From positions 1 to 33,602 of the forward strand of contig JAHIPL010000239.1 of NCBI GenBank assembly GCA_018894615.1: DNA of 33,602 nt, given 5' to 3'. Each line of letters starts with the position of its first letter. The stretch's first letter is position 1. Shown piece after piece: positions 1 to 8,931 of this stretch. This DNA is from Acidobacteriota bacterium (GTDB taxonomy: Bacteria > Acidobacteriota > Aminicenantia > Aminicenantales > Aminicenantaceae). The position numbers were made by a program, and so were the translations under genes. Under the pieces are notes generated by a model. The model was not told where the DNA came from. It saw nothing but the letters and a program-made list of their open reading frames with translations, and made no database searches.

Positions 1-1088
1 GTGCGAATGGTTAACAACAAAATCATGATAAGCAAGCCCAGATAGGCCGCCGCAGCAGGAATCCCAAGTTCGGCCGCCGTATGAAGGATCTGGTTGTGCA
101 GATGTCCTTGCGAGTCACCCACCGAAGGGAGATCGCGGGCGGCGTTGAAACCAATTCCGAAAATGGGTTTGTCCTTAATGGCATCAAAAGCCGGTATCCA
201 GAAATCGATCAATCTCCCGCCCAGTTTATTGCGGGACTCGAGATCGGTGTAGGGCAGTTTGTCCGAGCCGGCGAGCAGGAAAATCCCTACCAGAAGAGCC
301 GCCATGAGGAGGGTGATGACAAGAACGGCTGTTTTTTTTCTGCGCAGGCCCACAAAGAGAAAAAGCCAGCCGGCAATAAACATCCCGGCAAAACTGCTAC
401 GGGACTGGGTCAGGAGCATGGCCCCGCCCAATATGATCAAACCGGCTACAAGAAAGGGCACGATCCAATTCCGGTGCTTGATTCTGAATTCGCGTTTATT
501 TTTGACCAGATAGGGTAAAATTAACACAAATACAAGAGGGAGGATTAGAGTGAGCGCTCCGCCGAGAGCATTGGGATGAAAACCCTGCTCGGCCCCGGGA
601 AGCCGAAATTCGACGGACGGCAGGGATTTGAGTGTCCTGTAAATGGAGTGAATGTATTTGGGCTCTTCGTGACGGCTGATTCCGAGGACGCCGACAATGG
701 ACAGCACCACTCCCCCGCCCAAAAAAAGAAAAAGGCAGAACCGGATCCACTTTGGCTCGCGGCAAACGACAATCAGGGTGTAAAAAACAAAGAGGCCGAA
801 AAAATATCCCGTGACTTTAGGCAGGCTGTCGGCCGGACCGGCGACGATCAAGCCGCTGATCAGGACCTGAACGGTCAGGACAAGAAGGAAAATATCCACC
901 GGCGAGCGAGGCAGGGAGATGTCCTTGCGCACGAGAAGAGCCAGAAAGAGAAGGGGAAAGAGGAAGCACAGCCAGACCGTTCTGGTGGACGGAAACAGAA
1001 AAAAAGGAGAGAGAAGCACAAGCGCTCCCGGCAGCAGCTGCCGAGCCCGGTCGGATGGAAAGGATTGGATGATCGCCGCTGCGTTCAT
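1..1088 (-). CDS. O-antigen ligase/polymerase (Wzy_C family), C-terminus cut by window edge
   Basis: The frame stays open from an ATG at 1088 through the left edge, giving about 362 residues with the C-terminus missing. The protein is strongly hydrophobic with repeated membrane segments from about residue 19 onward. Two family signatures are visible: HPNALGG, and TQSRSSFAGMF followed by a membrane helix. The last visible part reads PIFGIGFNAARD and then HLHNQILHTAAELG, the G-x-G plus histidine periplasmic loop typical of WaaL/Wzy_C proteins. Such proteins join lipid-linked glycans to a lipid or protein acceptor, or polymerise repeat units, at the periplasmic face. The gene starts 3 bp after the phosphotransferase stop and is the last visible gene of a 13-gene minus-strand run. 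Ligase and polymerase cannot be told apart by sequence alone. A second protein of this family lies at 3581-4921. Confidence 0.87.
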   Translation of the reverse strand, partial: MNAAAIIQSFPSDRARQLLPGALVLLSPFFLFPSTRTVWLCFLFPLLFLALLVRKDISLPRSPVDIFLLVLTVQVLISGLIVAGPADSLPKVTGYFFGLFVFYTLIVVCREPKWIRFCLFLFLGGGVVLSIVGVLGISRHEEPKYIHSIYRTLKSLPSVEFRLPGAEQGFHPNALGGALTLILPLVFVLILPYLVKNKREFRIKHRNWIVPFLVAGLIILGGAMLLTQSRSSFAGMFIAGWLFLFVGLRRKKTAVLVITLLMAALLVGIFLLAGSDKLPYTDLESRNKLGGRLIDFWIPAFDAIKDKPIFGIGFNAARDLPSVGDSQGHLHNQILHTAAELGIPAAAAYLGLLIMILLLTIR

Positions 1089-1091
1089 TTT

Positions 1092-2531
1092 TTAGAAAGC
1101 TCCTTCTCTCTTGGCCAATACTTTGGGTGTTTTGAACAGGATGACAAGATCCAGCCAGAGCGACCAGTTCCGGATGTAGTACTCATCGAGAAGAATGCGC
1201 TGTTTGAAGGGCAGCAGATTGCGGCCGCGGACCTGCCAGAGACCGGTGAGACCGGGCCGGATCTGTGAAATAAAAGCTCCGCTTTTCTTCAGGATGTCCT
1301 TTTCACGGGGAAGATAGGGCCGGGGACCCACAAGGCTCATATTCCCCTTGAGTACGTTGAGAACCTGCGGCAGTTCATCCAGGCTGTATTCGCGAAGAAA
1401 TCGGCCCACCCGGGTGACGCGCGGGTCGAATCCTTTTATTTTCTGAAATTTGTTCCACTCTTCCCGCATTTCCGGATGATCCTTCAGATAAGCCTCCAGT
1501 TTCCTGTCTCCATCTGTGTACATGGAGCGAAACTTGATGAACGGAAAAAGCTTCCCTTTTTTTCCGATTCGGTCCTGAATAAAAAAGACCGGGCCGCGTG
1601 AATCCAGCTTGATCCAGAGGCCGATGATAAAAAAGAACGGCAGAAGAAAAATCAAGGACAGGAGGATAAAAACGTATTCAAACACGGATTTCAGGAGCAG
1701 ATTCCATGGTTTTGTCAGATTGCGGTTGAGATTGAGGGCCAGGACGTCCCCCACATTTTCGACCTTCACGCCGAGGGTGAACAGGCTCCCGATGTTGGGA
1801 ATGATGCGGAGCGAGGCAGCCGACGTATCACAATCCTCGATGACGTGGACAAGTTGACCGGGGGAAAAATCGGGAAGGGCGATGATAAAATCCCGAATAT
1901 CGTTTGCACCGGCGATTCGCTTCACATCCTCAATCCCGCCTAGGACCGGATAACCGGAGAATTCCTTCATCCCGGCAATATCGCCCTCCGTCAAAAAACC
2001 GGAAATACGGTAGCCCATCACCGCGTTCTTGACGATGCCCTTCACAACAAGTTCGGAGGTGGAGTTGGTGCCGAGTATGATGACTTTTTTCACCCAGAGC
2101 CCGGTCTGAATGAGCAGTTTTTTCAAAAAAAGACGGACAAGGGGAAAGACAAACAGACTCACTCCCCAGGCCATAAGGATAGTGGCGCGGGAATAATACA
2201 TCTGCTGCCGGGAAACAAAGACAAGCACAATAATAAAAATAAAAGCCAGCGTCACACTCTTCCAGAGCGTACGGGTTTCCTCCCAGAAATCCAGCCGCTT
2301 GATGTACAGGCGCTCGTAGAGAAAAACAAGGAAGATAATGACGGCGCCGTAGGCGAATCCCAAGCGAAGCTGCGTGCTGAGGGAAAGCGCCTCCTGTTCT
2401 TCAAAGCGGGGAATGAGGGAAAGGAGAAGGGATGTCCGCAGATAATAAGCGACCAGAAAGGAGATAAGAAGGGCGGCCACATCCCCGACCATGAGGAGGA
2501 AGGCGGAAGCGATTTTTTTTAACGAGCGCAT
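1092..2531 (-). CDS. Polyprenyl-phosphate sugar-1-phosphate transferase (WbaP/WcaJ type)
   Basis: This 479-residue membrane protein matches the initiating enzyme of lipid-linked glycan assembly, which moves a sugar-1-phosphate from a UDP-sugar onto undecaprenyl phosphate. Four hydrophobic helices occupy about residues 10-140. They are followed by a Rossmann-like domain ([11 protein letters not shown] onward, about 145-250), a fifth hydrophobic segment (about 285-310) and the C-terminal bacterial sugar transferase domain. Catalytic-domain signatures are [32 protein letters not shown] and [10 protein letters not shown]. The length matches full-size WbaP/WcaJ/CpsE proteins. The sugar (Glc, Gal or other) cannot be inferred. 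The upstream gap of 67 bp contains two copies of GCCTTGC and no convincing promoter. No strong Shine-Dalgarno sequence precedes the ATG, and a start at the methionine of MVGDVAAL would lose only 13 residues. Confidence 0.95.
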   Translation of the reverse strand: MRSLKKIASAFLLMVGDVAALLISFLVAYYLRTSLLLSLIPRFEEQEALSLSTQLRLGFAYGAVIIFLVFLYERLYIKRLDFWEETRTLWKSVTLAFIFIIVLVFVSRQQMYYSRATILMAWGVSLFVFPLVRLFLKKLLIQTGLWVKKVIILGTNSTSELVVKGIVKNAVMGYRISGFLTEGDIAGMKEFSGYPVLGGIEDVKRIAGANDIRDFIIALPDFSPGQLVHVIEDCDTSAASLRIIPNIGSLFTLGVKVENVGDVLALNLNRNLTKPWNLLLKSVFEYVFILLSLIFLLPFFFIIGLWIKLDSRGPVFFIQDRIGKKGKLFPFIKFRSMYTDGDRKLEAYLKDHPEMREEWNKFQKIKGFDPRVTRVGRFLREYSLDELPQVLNVLKGNMSLVGPRPYLPREKDILKKSGAFISQIRPGLTGLWQVRGRNLLPFKQRILLDEYYIRNWSLWLDLVILFKTPKVLAKREGAF

Positions 2532-2598
2532 GGTTTATTCACGGCAAGGCATTAAAATAACACATTGGAGGCTCTGCTCGCAAGGCACGTTTTCCTCA

Positions 2599-3138
2599 TC
2601 AGCCTCTCCCCTTCCGGGTATCGATCAGGCGCTGACAGAGATCATCCAGCCCCCGGGCGAAGGCTGATACCCGCACATGGGGATCAATTTTTTTGACCTC
2701 ATCCGGAAGAGAGGCGGTCAATGCGTTGATTTTCCGGTCATAATTAGAAACGGCCGACTCCAGTTCTTCAGCCGACATTACACGGAGGATCAATCCTTTC
2801 AGCGCCAGACGGGCGGAAAAATCGAGCTGGTGATCGTCGACGGCCTCTCGGTATTTTTTCTCCCTGGGCCAGACCACCGGTACCTTGTTCAGATAAATGG
2901 CGGGCATGATGCTCCCCGGACCGCCGTGGCAGACGACGATGCGGGCCCGAGCGGTGCGGATCATCAGATCATCAAAAGAGAGAAACGGCTCCGAGGAACA
3001 GAAAAGGGGAACCACTCCCGATGAACCGCGCTGGACGAACACCTCTTCTCCGCTCCCCAATATTTCCGCGAAGACATCGACAGCTTGAATGAGCCTGTCA
3101 AAGGGATGGTGGTCCGTTCCGACGGTGACAAATATCAC
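2599..3138 (-). CDS. Alg13-like glycosyltransferase catalytic subunit (PssE/Cps14G type)
   Basis: I place the start at a GTG at 3138 that overlaps the TGA of the upstream Alg14-like gene as GTGA. This gives 179 residues beginning VIFVTVGTDHHPFDRL, the usual N-terminus of the family. A longer frame opens at 3192 but adds 18 unrelated residues inside the upstream gene. The HGGPGSIMPAIYLNKVPVV stretch is the GT-B nucleotide-sugar binding signature of the GT28/Alg13 family. In this family the small catalytic subunit pairs with a membrane-associated Alg14-like partner and adds the second sugar (GlcNAc in eukaryotes; Gal or GlcA in bacterial Pss/Cps systems) to the polyprenyl-linked primer. The directly adjacent partner gene supports this role. 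The sugar specificity is unknown. Confidence 0.9.
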   Translation of the reverse strand: MIFVTVGTDHHPFDRLIQAVDVFAEILGSGEEVFVQRGSSGVVPLFCSSEPFLSFDDLMIRTARARIVVCHGGPGSIMPAIYLNKVPVVWPREKKYREAVDDHQLDFSARLALKGLILRVMSAEELESAVSNYDRKINALTASLPDEVKKIDPHVRVSAFARGLDDLCQRLIDTRKGRG

Positions 3139-3584
3139 AGGATCTGTCCGATGTGGATGCCCCGGGGAAACGCTTTTTTCTGTTCCGGCCATTGCGTGAC
3201 GAAGGCATCAGCCACGGGATAGACGAGACGGCCGGTCAAGGTCGGGCGGTCGATACGGTCATAGACCTCGATGAAGACCGTTTTGATGCGGAACAGTTTC
3301 GCCAGGTAAAAAAACGGGACCGCCACGGCCGCTCCCGTGGAGACGATGACGTCGGGCCGCTCCCGACGCAGGATTTTCCAGGCCAGAAAGCTGTTGCGGA
3401 CAAGATTTAAAATATTCCGCGTCGCCGGGTGGTAGGCCCAGTAAGTCCGCTCATTCTTGAGAAGCGAGAGGGCGTCGGCCTTTTTAAAAGTCACCCAGAA
3501 CCGGTCATGTTTTCCCCAGAACTCCTCCAGAATATGGAGCTGGTACAGGTGCCCCCCGCTGTAGCAGACAAGACCGATTTTCAT
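3135..3584 (-). CDS. Alg14-like glycosyltransferase partner subunit (PssD/Cps14F type)
   Basis: This 149-residue protein begins MKIGLVCYSGGHLYQL, the SGGH motif of Alg14 homologues. It contains STGAAVAVPFFYLAKLF and then VFIEVYDRIDRP, matching the conserved TGGGVAVPF and IE(S)xxR regions of the PssD/EpsF/Cps14F family. These proteins recruit the Alg13-like catalytic subunit to the membrane and to the lipid acceptor. The gene overlaps the upstream polymerase gene by ATGA (3581-3584) and the downstream Alg13-like gene by GTGA, so translation of the pair is probably coupled. The length is normal for the bacterial family. The assignment is sure at family level; the acceptor and donor are not known. 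Confidence 0.92.
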   Translation of the reverse strand: MKIGLVCYSGGHLYQLHILEEFWGKHDRFWVTFKKADALSLLKNERTYWAYHPATRNILNLVRNSFLAWKILRRERPDVIVSTGAAVAVPFFYLAKLFRIKTVFIEVYDRIDRPTLTGRLVYPVADAFVTQWPEQKKAFPRGIHIGQIL

Positions 3585-4921
3585 GCTTTTTCAGCGCCCC
3601 ATCTGGCGACAGCCATGCTTAGGCCGACCAGGAGGAAAAAGACAAAGGCTGTGATGGGTGGCGCATCAAGGTCATCGGTGAGCATCCACAAAAGACCGCT
3701 GATCAATCCGATGCCGCTCACAACCCACGCCGTTTTCATGGGGAAACCGGGAGAATGCCCGTGCCTCCCTCGCCACCATGTTCTCAAAACCAGAATCCAA
3801 AACAGGAGAAAAACCGCCAGTCCAGCAAATCCTGTCCGGTAGAGCACCCCCAACCAGGTGGAATGGGATGCAACGGGGATTGGAAATTCATCCGTCCGAG
3901 GCTTGAATCCGTAACCCAGAAAGGGTTGTTTCAGCGATTCATCGATCGTCATCTTGTAGAGTCGGCCCCTCCAGACCGTGCTGCCCCGGCGAAACTCGGA
4001 CACCGCGTCCCAGACCGATGAGGGCGGCACCACAATGAAAAAGACGAGAACAGCCAGCAGTCCGACCGCAACGAGTTTCCACTGGAGGGCTTTCGGGACA
4101 AAAGCAACAAGAAGAACAAATGCGGAAGCAGCCCCAAAAGCCAGCAGAGTCATCCGGGAAAAAGAGAGAATTAAAGCCGCCCCTTCCAGAAAGAGGACGG
4201 GAAACATTCCCTTTTTGTTTCCTTTGAGGCTGAAATAGAGGATTGAGAGCAGCAGCACAACGATCATCGTCAGACCAAGCGCTGTCGTGTAGATGTTGAA
4301 TCCCGGAGAGCGGGGAATCTGCCTCTGAAATATTTTATCGTGGCCGACAATGTTGAGAAGCAGTGAGGACTGCAGCAGAAGCGCCTTCCGGCTGATTATT
4401 TCCAGCCAGCTTTCTGGAAGGGCCATCATGAGCAGGCTTGGAAGCTGAAGCGTCCGGCCGGTGATCAGGCCGAAGAGAAAAGCCAGCATAACAAAGAGGC
4501 CTGACAGCGCTCCGAATATGGGAAAACAGCGGAGAAAGGCCAGAAGATCTTTTTTTCTCAATCCTTTGGACACCACAAAAACGACAAAAAATCCGATGAC
4601 CCAGAAGGACCAGTTGTTCAGGCTCGCGATTTTTCGAGGAAGGGGAATATCACCGAAATGGACCGCAATGGAGACGGCATATAAAAGGATAAACCCAAGA
4701 AGCAGCACCAGTTCGGGTGAGGTTTTCCAGAAGGACGCCGGGCCGGATTTCTCCTGCGCGCCATTTTTAAGATAAACAAGAAAGGCAGCAGCAGCCGCCA
4801 GGTGAAATATGACAAACTTCACCCCCAGCAGCCACCAGAGGGGGATGAGGAGGACGGTCAGCGACAGGATCTGAAAGGATGACAAACGGTTTAAGGACTT
4901 TCGATTCACCCGCTGATTCAT
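3581..4921 (-). CDS. O-antigen polymerase/ligase-like membrane protein (Wzy_C family)
   Basis: This 446-residue protein is almost wholly hydrophobic, with about ten or more predicted membrane helices. The LSFSRMTLLAFGAASAF segment (about residue 250) resembles the SRxxL(l)A motif of the Wzy_C domain. A periplasmic loop follows with FLGYGFKPRTDEF (about 337) and VASHSTWLGVLYRTG (about 350), the G-x-G and H-S/N pattern shared by polymerases and ligases. It overlaps its downstream neighbour (ATGA at 3581) and its upstream neighbour (ATGA at 4918), so it is embedded in the glycosyltransferase operon. Because a second Wzy_C protein sits at 1-1088, one may be the repeat-unit polymerase and the other the ligase. 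I cannot tell which from the sequence. Confidence 0.85.
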   Translation of the reverse strand: MNQRVNRKSLNRLSSFQILSLTVLLIPLWWLLGVKFVIFHLAAAAAFLVYLKNGAQEKSGPASFWKTSPELVLLLGFILLYAVSIAVHFGDIPLPRKIASLNNWSFWVIGFFVVFVVSKGLRKKDLLAFLRCFPIFGALSGLFVMLAFLFGLITGRTLQLPSLLMMALPESWLEIISRKALLLQSSLLLNIVGHDKIFQRQIPRSPGFNIYTTALGLTMIVVLLLSILYFSLKGNKKGMFPVLFLEGAALILSFSRMTLLAFGAASAFVLLVAFVPKALQWKLVAVGLLAVLVFFIVVPPSSVWDAVSEFRRGSTVWRGRLYKMTIDESLKQPFLGYGFKPRTDEFPIPVASHSTWLGVLYRTGFAGLAVFLLFWILVLRTWWRGRHGHSPGFPMKTAWVVSGIGLISGLLWMLTDDLDAPPITAFVFFLLVGLSMAVARWGAEKA

Positions 4922-6150
4922 CTTCTTTTCCTTTTGAGAATGCGCAGGATGAATTCCTCCAGTTCCCGCGCCCTGTTTTTCCAGAAAAACATGTCCTGAT
5001 GCATGGGACGGAATTCCGTGTCCAGCTGATTTGTTTTCCAGAGCACAAAATAGCGCTTGATCTGCGCCTCGATCTCCTGAACGATGTTTGGTACGACGAC
5101 GCCCAGCTGCTGTTTCTGAATAAACTGGGCGCCCAGGTCTGTGTTCGACTGCTGGATGGCGATGATGGGACGATTGGCGGCGGCGGAAATCAGGACTTTT
5201 GAGGGAAAATGATAGTCACTGCGCCGGCCGCCGATATAGAGGATGGCCGACGCCCCTTTGAGGATGCCGACAGCCTGATCAAAAGGAACCTGTCCTAAAA
5301 AGCTGACGTTTTTCCTAATATTCATCCGCCGGACGTGATCGATGTATTTCTGCTCTGTGTTTCCCGCGATGATGATGCGGGCAGCCTCCTGAAAATCCCT
5401 CTCCGTGGAAAGGTTTTCCAGCGCCTTAAAGATCTGATAGGGCTCATGAACGTTTGTGTAGAAACTGCCGACATAGCAGAGGACGAACCGATTCCCGAAA
5501 TCCCGGGGTTGAATATCCGCTATGGAATCAGGAATGCCCTGTCCGATGGCGGTGACGATTTCCGGTTTGAGGAATTTATATTCTCTCAGAAATTCATCCT
5601 TCATTTCCTGAAAGGGCACCACCAGCCCATCCGCGTGGGCCAGTATTTTTCTTTCAATTCTTCCGCCGATCTTCCGTTTGAGGGGGCTGGAAATCGGATT
5701 GAAACCGAGCGGATCTCCGTAATCGGCGATCCACGGCAGCCCGGTCCTCTTTTTGATATCGGCGGCAACCATGTGCCCGACGAAGGGAAGGGCGGATGAG
5801 AGAATGAGCCCATATTCTTTCTTCCGCACAAGCGCCCGGCCCATCGCGATGCCGAAGGGCAGCCACTCGAGCGTGGTTTTTGAAAATCCGCGCACGGAAT
5901 TTTTCATCGAGTGCATCAGATGATAATAAGGCCCGGGAAATGATCTGTACACACCGATCCCGGCGGACAGCTGCCTCAGAAGTCCCGCATCATAATAATT
6001 GTCCTTTTCGGATGGGCGAATAGTCAGTACGTCGATATCCCATCCCATCCCGTGAAGACCGTTCAGAAGATTGAGCCAGCGCAGAGCGCGCGGACCGCCA
6101 AGCGGCGGAAAGGAATAGGTGCAGAGGAGGATCGAAACCGGTTTTTTCAT
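4918..6150 (-). CDS. Glycosyltransferase family 4-like protein
   Basis: I place the start at the ATG at 6150, giving 410 residues beginning MKKPVSILLCTYSFPPLGG. This overlaps the stop of the upstream gene as ATGA, whereas the longer frame from 6246 only adds residues overlapping that gene. The PPLGGPRALRW N-terminus with an early glycine-rich loop is the acceptor-domain start of many GT4 enzymes. The C-terminal domain contains YVGSFYTNVHEPYQIFKAL and, near residues 308-330, FPSKVLISAAANRPIIAI, the donor-sugar binding region. The exact E-x7-E motif is degenerate. The enzyme is probably cytoplasmic and peripheral, adding one sugar to the lipid-linked unit. Donor and linkage are unknown. Confidence 0.87.
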   Translation of the reverse strand: MKKPVSILLCTYSFPPLGGPRALRWLNLLNGLHGMGWDIDVLTIRPSEKDNYYDAGLLRQLSAGIGVYRSFPGPYYHLMHSMKNSVRGFSKTTLEWLPFGIAMGRALVRKKEYGLILSSALPFVGHMVAADIKKRTGLPWIADYGDPLGFNPISSPLKRKIGGRIERKILAHADGLVVPFQEMKDEFLREYKFLKPEIVTAIGQGIPDSIADIQPRDFGNRFVLCYVGSFYTNVHEPYQIFKALENLSTERDFQEAARIIIAGNTEQKYIDHVRRMNIRKNVSFLGQVPFDQAVGILKGASAILYIGGRRSDYHFPSKVLISAAANRPIIAIQQSNTDLGAQFIQKQQLGVVVPNIVQEIEAQIKRYFVLWKTNQLDTEFRPMHQDMFFWKNRARELEEFILRILKRKRR

Positions 6151-6740
6151 CGTTTCGAAGGTCGCAGCACAAAAAGCATATAATGGGCATTTCCATATAT
6201 TTTTTCGAATCCGTTTTCCTCCATTGTTCTCAACAATTCCGTCCATCCGACCTTATAATAAGGAAGAGCGACATAGTCAAAATCATACTCTTCAAGATAT
6301 TTTTTCAATTCATCAAGATTAGATAAATAATCATCCATTAATTCTTTTGGAAGAGACTCACTGGTAGGGCGGAATTGCCGGCTTCGACCGACACGGACGG
6401 CACGTAAAGGGGAGGTATTCCGGGGGAAAAGAGATTCCACCGTTTTCATTTGAGGGACAAGACGGTGATAGATCGAAATCCTCATGTTCCCCCAGATGTT
6501 TTCCGTAAAAGGACGGTAGATACCCTGGAAGTCGGAGACATCCATTAATATTTTTTCATTGACCTTCAACTGTGTATGACAAATGTACTCAACTTCAAAA
6601 TATGAATTATAAAGCCTGGAATACTCATTCCTCCAAAACTTAAATGTTTGATCTTCCTTGAAAAAAACATAAAAAAGAGAAAATAAAAAAATCCAGACCA
6701 CAAGCATTTTTACAATAGACAGATTGGACTTATTGGGCAT
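6147..6740 (-). CDS. Hypothetical single-pass membrane protein
   Basis: I do not recognise this 197-residue protein. One hydrophobic helix lies at about residues 12-27 (MLVVWIFLFSLFYVFF), followed by a soluble domain that would be periplasmic if the N-terminus is cytoplasmic. The soluble part is rich in aromatic and charged residues and ends in a compact segment (LDELKKYLEEYDFDYVALP, then YGNAHYMLFVLRPSKR). Its shape recalls the C-terminal periplasmic domains of GT-C sugar transferases, but this is only a resemblance. The gene overlaps the upstream polytopic gene by 11 bp and the downstream GT4 gene by 4 bp, so it is almost certainly co-translated. The coding sequence is AT-richer than genes further left, as in its two upstream neighbours. 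Confidence 0.75.
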   Translation of the reverse strand: MPNKSNLSIVKMLVVWIFLFSLFYVFFKEDQTFKFWRNEYSRLYNSYFEVEYICHTQLKVNEKILMDVSDFQGIYRPFTENIWGNMRISIYHRLVPQMKTVESLFPRNTSPLRAVRVGRSRQFRPTSESLPKELMDDYLSNLDELKKYLEEYDFDYVALPYYKVGWTELLRTMEENGFEKIYGNAHYMLFVLRPSKR

Positions 6741-8196
6741 CGCTCAAATGTTTTCTTTGAAAGAAATACGCCGAGAGTTTGGAAAAGACATAAAAGGCGA
6801 CGACAAAAACGACATAGAGAAGCATTCTGTTGCCGCTGTCTCCCCAGCCTCTCCTCCATCCGTACCGGTACAGATTTAAGCTGTTAAAAAGAAGAAAGAA
6901 GGAAAAAATATAGGAGAGAAAAACGGATTCATATTTAATTTTTTTCAGAAAAAAAGCGACGGCAAAAAGGACAGACAGACCGACCCATAACATTCCCCAC
7001 CTGCCATCTCTGAGTACATTGATGATCAGATCTCCATATCGTTTAAAAATCATCAGGCCGACCCCCTTGACATAAAGCCCGCGGGTGAAAAGGAGATAAG
7101 CCCAACCAGCGGCGAGAGCGAGCAAAACAATCAGCGGAAGATGGGCATTGATAGATGCAAAAACACCTTTCTGACTGAAAAGAAGGTACAACAGCACGCC
7201 TAAATACAGAATGATAAATATTCCTATGATGGGAAAACTGTAGCCTGTTCGGATTTCATGAAAATCAAAATCGGATAAGATGAAGGCTAGTCGAAAAAGC
7301 CACAAAAGACTGATTCCGACCACCGTAGAAACATAGATTATTTTTTCTTTGCTGGGTATGTCATTCAGTGACAGGACAATTATTATAGGAATCAAAAAGA
7401 AAAGATTGCTTTCAAGGCGGGATAAAGAAAATCCGATCAGCATAAGGCCTGAAAAAATGGACCAGAATCGAATCTGTGTCAAAAGGCGCATATAAATTCC
7501 ATACAGGGCAAAAAAAGAAAATGCGGCGGCAAAAACATTGCAAATAATATAAAACATGTTGAAAATAATGAAAAACCCACTGAGAACAAAGAGCATGGTC
7601 AGTGAACTGAATAAAAACGGCTGATTCAAGCGGATTCTCTTTTCTCCGCTGGAGGAATAAATACCGTAAAACATGACAAAAATCAGATTCATCATTAAGA
7701 GAGGGAAGAGCGCATACGGGTAGGTGAACCCAAAATAGGGCGCACAGGAGAGAATGACATAGGAAAGAATGCCTTTCGAAGCGAGTAAAGTATTATGAAT
7801 ATGCCCTGTCGTTGCAAGACTTTTACCACCTATTATCAACAGCCATGAATCATTTGAAAGAAATGAAATATTCAAGGTCAACAGAACGGATGAAACAATC
7901 CCAAACAGAATAAGATAAATCACGATGGAGGAAATGCTCCATTGCGAAAAATTTCTCTTTTTTATATTCATATACAAAACGGCAGCCAGAACAAGAAAAT
8001 CAATCCCAAGGATTATTGGTTGAAGGGGAGGAATCCCCAGGATAAGGAAAAGAAGGATGATCAAACTCCATAAAATCAAGCCTGAGGGAAAGGCCAAAAG
8101 GAGGATAAACGGCTGCCCGATCTCTTTCCTGAAAAGTGAGAGGAAGCTAAATCCCAGGACAAGCAGATAAAGGAGAAAGACAAATTGAAGAATCAT
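6730..8196 (-). CDS. Polytopic membrane protein, possible GT-C transferase or polymerase
   Basis: This 488-residue protein has about twelve hydrophobic helices. The first non-cytoplasmic loop reads SFLSNDSWLLIIGGKSLATTG (about residues 111-131) and carries an acidic residue, as in GT-C fold glycosyltransferases that use polyprenyl-phosphate sugars. However, no diagnostic DxD/ExD motif is certain. It could equally be a divergent Wzy polymerase, which has little sequence conservation. It is bracketed by two small membrane proteins with soluble domains (6147-6740 and 8200-8931) and spaced 3 bp from the upstream one, suggesting a three-protein membrane complex. The GT2 polyprenyl-phosphate sugar synthase at 11247-12215 in the same operon could supply its donor. 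The coding sequence is AT-rich. The function is not established. Confidence 0.8.
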   Translation of the reverse strand: MILQFVFLLYLLVLGFSFLSLFRKEIGQPFILLLAFPSGLILWSLIILLFLILGIPPLQPIILGIDFLVLAAVLYMNIKKRNFSQWSISSIVIYLILFGIVSSVLLTLNISFLSNDSWLLIIGGKSLATTGHIHNTLLASKGILSYVILSCAPYFGFTYPYALFPLLMMNLIFVMFYGIYSSSGEKRIRLNQPFLFSSLTMLFVLSGFFIIFNMFYIICNVFAAAFSFFALYGIYMRLLTQIRFWSIFSGLMLIGFSLSRLESNLFFLIPIIIVLSLNDIPSKEKIIYVSTVVGISLLWLFRLAFILSDFDFHEIRTGYSFPIIGIFIILYLGVLLYLLFSQKGVFASINAHLPLIVLLALAAGWAYLLFTRGLYVKGVGLMIFKRYGDLIINVLRDGRWGMLWVGLSVLFAVAFFLKKIKYESVFLSYIFSFFLLFNSLNLYRYGWRRGWGDSGNRMLLYVVFVVAFYVFSKLSAYFFQRKHLSDAQ

Positions 8197-8199
8197 TTT

Positions 8200-8931
8200 T
8201 TATTTCAACAAATCGTCGGCCAATTCACGGGAAACAAAAAGATAAAACCGATCATGAGCAAAAACAAAGACATCCTTTGATTCCTCCACACCTGAAAAAA
8301 TGAAATACGCATAATTCTTGCCCGAAAGGCGAAACGTGCGGATGATCTCGTAGTTGTGTCGCTTCATGTGCTGAAAATCTTCTTCGGATAATCGAAAATG
8401 ATAATCCCGTTTTTCCGTGCTGCCGGGTTGGATAAAAAAGTAAAAATACAAATCATCAGCCAGAGGATCGGACTCCGGAACAATCAAGCGCTTGGATGAC
8501 AGGACCTGATGAATCTTAAAGTAATCGTTCATTTTGTTTTTATAGGAGTCAATTGTCTTATGAACGGCTTCTCGAATGGAAGAGTCGTGTTTTCGGACAA
8601 GGAGCGGCCCCTCATCATATTCACTCACACGACTTAAGAGGGGGAATGACGCCATATTGAAAGACATCAGATAAATGATAAATAGGACGACGTTCCAGAA
8701 AAGAAACAGACGAGCCGGCCGCTTTGAAAAAAGCATTAATGTGTTTGCACAAACAAGAACCAGAGCAAACAAAAGAATCGGCCATCCCAGGAAATACAAT
8801 TTGATTATCTCCAGGATTTCTCTGCTGTAGCCTTCCGGTCCCTTTAAATAGAAAAGAACAAAACCCGCCAGAAACAACGTGGTTAACACCAGAAGAAGCT
8901 TGGCGTAAAATATGATGCGGTTCAGCGTCAT
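8200..8931 (-). CDS. Hypothetical membrane protein with soluble C-terminal domain
   Basis: I do not recognise this 243-residue protein. Three hydrophobic helices (about residues 9-30, 45-68 and 75-95) are followed by a hydrophilic domain of about 145 residues. That domain ends in aromatic-rich strands (NYAYFIFSGVEESKDVFVF, then DRFYLFVSREL). The layout of helices followed by an extracytoplasmic domain resembles the smaller neighbour at 6147-6740, although I see no clear sequence similarity between them. The ATG overlaps the stop of the flippase gene as ATGA (8928-8931), and the stop lies 3 bp before the polytopic gene. The position between flippase and polytopic protein suggests a role at the periplasmic face during glycan transfer or polymerisation, which is inference only. 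Confidence 0.75.
   Translation of the reverse strand: MTLNRIIFYAKLLLVLTTLFLAGFVLFYLKGPEGYSREILEIIKLYFLGWPILLFALVLVCANTLMLFSKRPARLFLFWNVVLFIIYLMSFNMASFPLLSRVSEYDEGPLLVRKHDSSIREAVHKTIDSYKNKMNDYFKIHQVLSSKRLIVPESDPLADDLYFYFFIQPGSTEKRDYHFRLSEEDFQHMKRHNYEIIRTFRLSGKNYAYFIFSGVEESKDVFVFAHDRFYLFVSRELADDLLK

Noticed and set aside
576-1268. A 230-codon plus-strand reading frame across the ligase and phosphotransferase genes
   Set aside because: The encoded protein is highly charged and low in hydrophobic residues, with no recognisable domain. It lies antisense to two genes with strong family signatures, so it is a shadow frame.
2532-2598. Direct repeat of GCCTTGC between the phosphotransferase and Alg13-like genes, considered as an operator or recombination site
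   Set aside because: Two 7-base copies in 67 bases are not enough to support a function.
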